A stretch of DNA of 64,000 nucleotides from Rhynchopus euleeides (lineage: Eukaryota; Euglenozoa; Diplonemea; Diplonemida; Diplonemidae): the NCBI GenBank assembly GCA_963210315.1, contig OY723274.1:310001-374000 (forward strand). The letters are read 5' to 3'. Of the stretch, positions 61,984-64,000 are shown one piece after another. The notes beneath the pieces were generated by a model. The model ran no database searches, was not told the DNA's origin, and saw only the letters and a program-made list of their open reading frames with translations. How positions within the stretch are numbered: position 1 is the stretch's first letter; each line of letters opens with the position of its first letter. The translations under genes and the position numbers were made by a program.

Positions 61984-63554
61984 GACATGGGTAAATTTTT
62001 TTGCCCCCCCCCCTCCCTAATTTTCACGAGAAATTTTTCCGGGGCTGGGCACGAGTTCCAGCTGACCTTCGGTACCAAAACCCAAAAAAAAATTGTCGTG
62101 GGACCTACCTTGTCATCAGGACACCTTCCACACCCAGCAGGGCACTTTTTTCATCATTTTTTCGACAGATATTGGCCTGAAATGGCCCGCAGGGGCCAAC
62201 CCTGGAAGAAGGTGTCTTTTCCTGGGTTTCATCAGTTTTGCCCATCTTCTGCTCATTTTATGGGCCCGAAACCGGTTCCGGTGGGTCCACAGGACTCCTG
62301 TGGACCGATTTCTCCTCCTCGGGGTCAAGAATGCATCTCGGAAGGCGAGAAAACTGCAAAAACTCACCTGTTTCACCCCTCCTGCAGCGAAGGCCCCAGT
62401 ATTGCAAGTATTAGAACAGGGGGGAGGAAGAAAGGGAAGAAGGACCCACCCCGACCGGATCAGTTCTGTGGGTCCCTGGATAATCCCACAGGCTCCGCAA
62501 AGCGTCCTATCACTTCACAGCTACAACCGCTCTGATGAATTTCCTTTTGTTTGTTGCGTTGACGCTTCTACACACAAAACCCTGAACTGATCACACCCTG
62601 AGCCTGATGAAGGGTGGGGTTAGTGTATAGAGTACATTTGGTTGCAGCTGTGGTGGGGCGCTTTCCGCTCACACGAGTGTGCTTAAAAACTCCCTTCACC
62701 CTCGCTCCATTCGAATTCGCCCTCACCTTCTGCACACAATGTCCGTTGTGTGGCCCTCCGTCACAAGGCTCAACATCCACCTCGAGGCGCAAGAGCGGGT
62801 CTTCTTCGATAACGCTGCACATGAGGCTGTTTTGCATTTCCCCCCCGGTGCTGAGAAGAATACAATGAAACAATCACCAAAAGGGATGTGTAAGCCGGGT
62901 CAGCACGGGCGGTTCACCTTCGATGGGATGACGAGTCTCAGGTACCCCGAAGTGCCGGAGTTCTTTGCGTTCAACCGCCAGACAAACACGTGGGCTCTGA
63001 GACAGGGTGTCGTCTGGGAAATGATGATGGTCACTCTCTGGAAATTGGCTGTGCAGCAGGGAGGCAGATTGCCACTGGGAAGCTGCTAGAGCCGATCCGG
63101 GTCTTTCACCTGTTTTTGGAGTTTTATGCTTGTGACCTGGCCCTGCAGTTCCCCGAGTTCCCTGCAGAAACAGGTGAAAAAGGCAAATTTTGCAGTTTTC
63201 TCGCCTTCCGTGACTACATTCTTGACCCCGAGTAGGAGAAATCGGTCCACAGGAGTCCTGTGGACCCACTGGAATCGGTTTCGGGCCCAGAAAATGAGCA
63301 GAAGATGGTCAAAACTGGTGAAAACCAGGAAAATGCACTGTGTGGCCCTACGGGCCACTTTTGGCCAAAATCTGTCGAAAAATGGTGAAAAACAGGTCCT
63401 ACTGGGTGTGGAAGGTGTCCTGATGGCCAGGTCGTGCCCAGGAGGTGATTTTTTTGGGTTTTGGTACCGAAGGTCAGCTGGAACTCATGCCCAGCCCTGG
63501 AAAAAATCTCGTGAAAATTAGGGGGGGGGGGCAAAAAAAATCCACCCACATGTC
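61984..63554. mobile_element. Foldback element with ~390-bp inverted repeats
   Basis: Left arm about 61984-62370 and right arm about 63165-63554 are inverted copies of good but imperfect identity. Landmarks in both are CCCTAATTTTCACGAG, GAGTTCCAGCTGACCTTCGG, GGTCCACAGGACTCCTGTGG (a palindrome) and ACTGCAAAA. The core of about 800 bp carries a Helitron-like coding fragment. No target duplication identified. Confidence 0.75.
62738..63089 (+). pseudogene. Helitron-like helicase N-terminal fragment
   Basis: From ATG 62738 (MSVVWPSVTRLNIHLEAQE) the frame gives about 116 aa. The ordered words VTRLNIHL, VFFD, YPEVPEFFAFNRQTNTWALRQ resemble the region of Helitron Rep-helicase proteins just before the helicase (pattern: V.RL..H, then Y.(D/E)(I/V/M)P..(Y/F).WN...K.W..R). 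The remainder of the helicase is absent and the frame degrades at the right arm of the element. It is most likely a captured or remnant fragment. Assignment is from memory of the family pattern and needs a profile search. Confidence 0.4.
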
Positions 63555-64000
63555 GAAAAATCGGTAATTCAGTACCCCGGGGGGGTATGGAATCTGGGAA
63601 CCTCGACCTGGCGACTACGGGGGACTACGCGCGACTACGACACAATGCGATTTTTTGCGAAAAAATCGATTTTTTTCGAAAATCTTACTCTCTTTTCCCC
63701 AGCCGAAAAACCGCGCGTAAATCGCCTAAAAGTGACTAAGAATGACTAAATTTCCATACCCCCGGTTGGCAGTTATACAACTGTGGCGCGTTGCTTATCT
63801 CAGCGGTTCTGCTCGGAGCGGGTGGGTGCGGGACACAAGATGCAGACGGGACCGGAAGGCCCTCCTCCATACAAGGCTCCTTCACCACCTGCCACCTGCA
63901 GCTGAGTGAAGCTGCTCTGTGCGTGACGATTCATTCATGGTGGAACGCCATATGGGCCCAAATCCTGCAGTAAACCGCTACTCTGCAGGGTTGCGTTGCG
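63555..64000. other. Intergenic, nothing recognised
   Basis: Runs of A/T with TCGA words (63655-63690), then unique sequence to the window edge. No gene seen. Confidence 0.4.

Overview
This 64-kb window is nuclear DNA of a GC-rich protist with few cellular genes, many mobile elements and many repeats. The host-like genes are long, uninterrupted reading frames, and all four lie on the minus strand: a coiled-coil protein (2563-5071), two paralogous single-pass membrane proteins (21477-24050 and 43260-46007) and a class III nucleotide cyclase (24769-27042). Intron-free genes on one strand, an ingi/L1Tc-type non-LTR retroelement with a 2A peptide, and a tyrosine-recombinase retroelement with VIPER gene order together suggest a euglenozoan, possibly a diplonemid. 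This is inference; no rRNA, tRNA or spliced-leader gene was found to confirm it.

Layout: 1-620 is a GGGGTCGG-rich dispersed repeat, and an inverted copy of it (5465-5880) lies beyond the coiled-coil gene. 6164-15185 is almost all repeat: a short inverted-repeat element, two related minisatellites, arrays of palindromic words (GGTACC, AACCGGTT), duplicated blocks and a foldback. 15190-21476 holds no gene I can support. 21477-27042 carries the first membrane protein and the cyclase. 27716-33620 is the non-LTR element: a gag-like ORF1, an in-frame TGA, a 2A peptide, then endonuclease-RT-RNase H broken by a 7-bp duplication. 33621-37827 has no supported gene. 37836-42442 is a hAT-like DNA transposon with a perfect 8-bp target duplication; its transposase is broken by a 13-bp duplication.

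43260-46007 is the second membrane protein. A 660-bp near-perfect palindrome begins 3 bases upstream of its ATG. Next to that is a 2.9-kb DNA transposon of unrecognised type (46702-49636). The two elements share the terminal heptamer CACGGTG. 51858-52816 is another foldback element. 54745-60788 (minus strand) is a gag-recombinase-RT/RNase H retroelement whose ends are split direct repeats (A1...B1-A2-B2). A 1.2-kb internally deleted relative of the hAT element is inserted in its A1 repeat, again with a perfect 8-bp duplication. 61984-63554 is a long-inverted-repeat element holding a Helitron-like protein fragment.

The element genes can be ordered in time: the retroelement came first, then the non-autonomous hAT copy inserted into it. 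The two autonomous-type elements (non-LTR and hAT) are each inactivated by an exact short tandem duplication. The strongest candidates for something undescribed are the CACGGTG-ended group built of palindromic words, and the stop-codon plus 2A junction of the non-LTR element.
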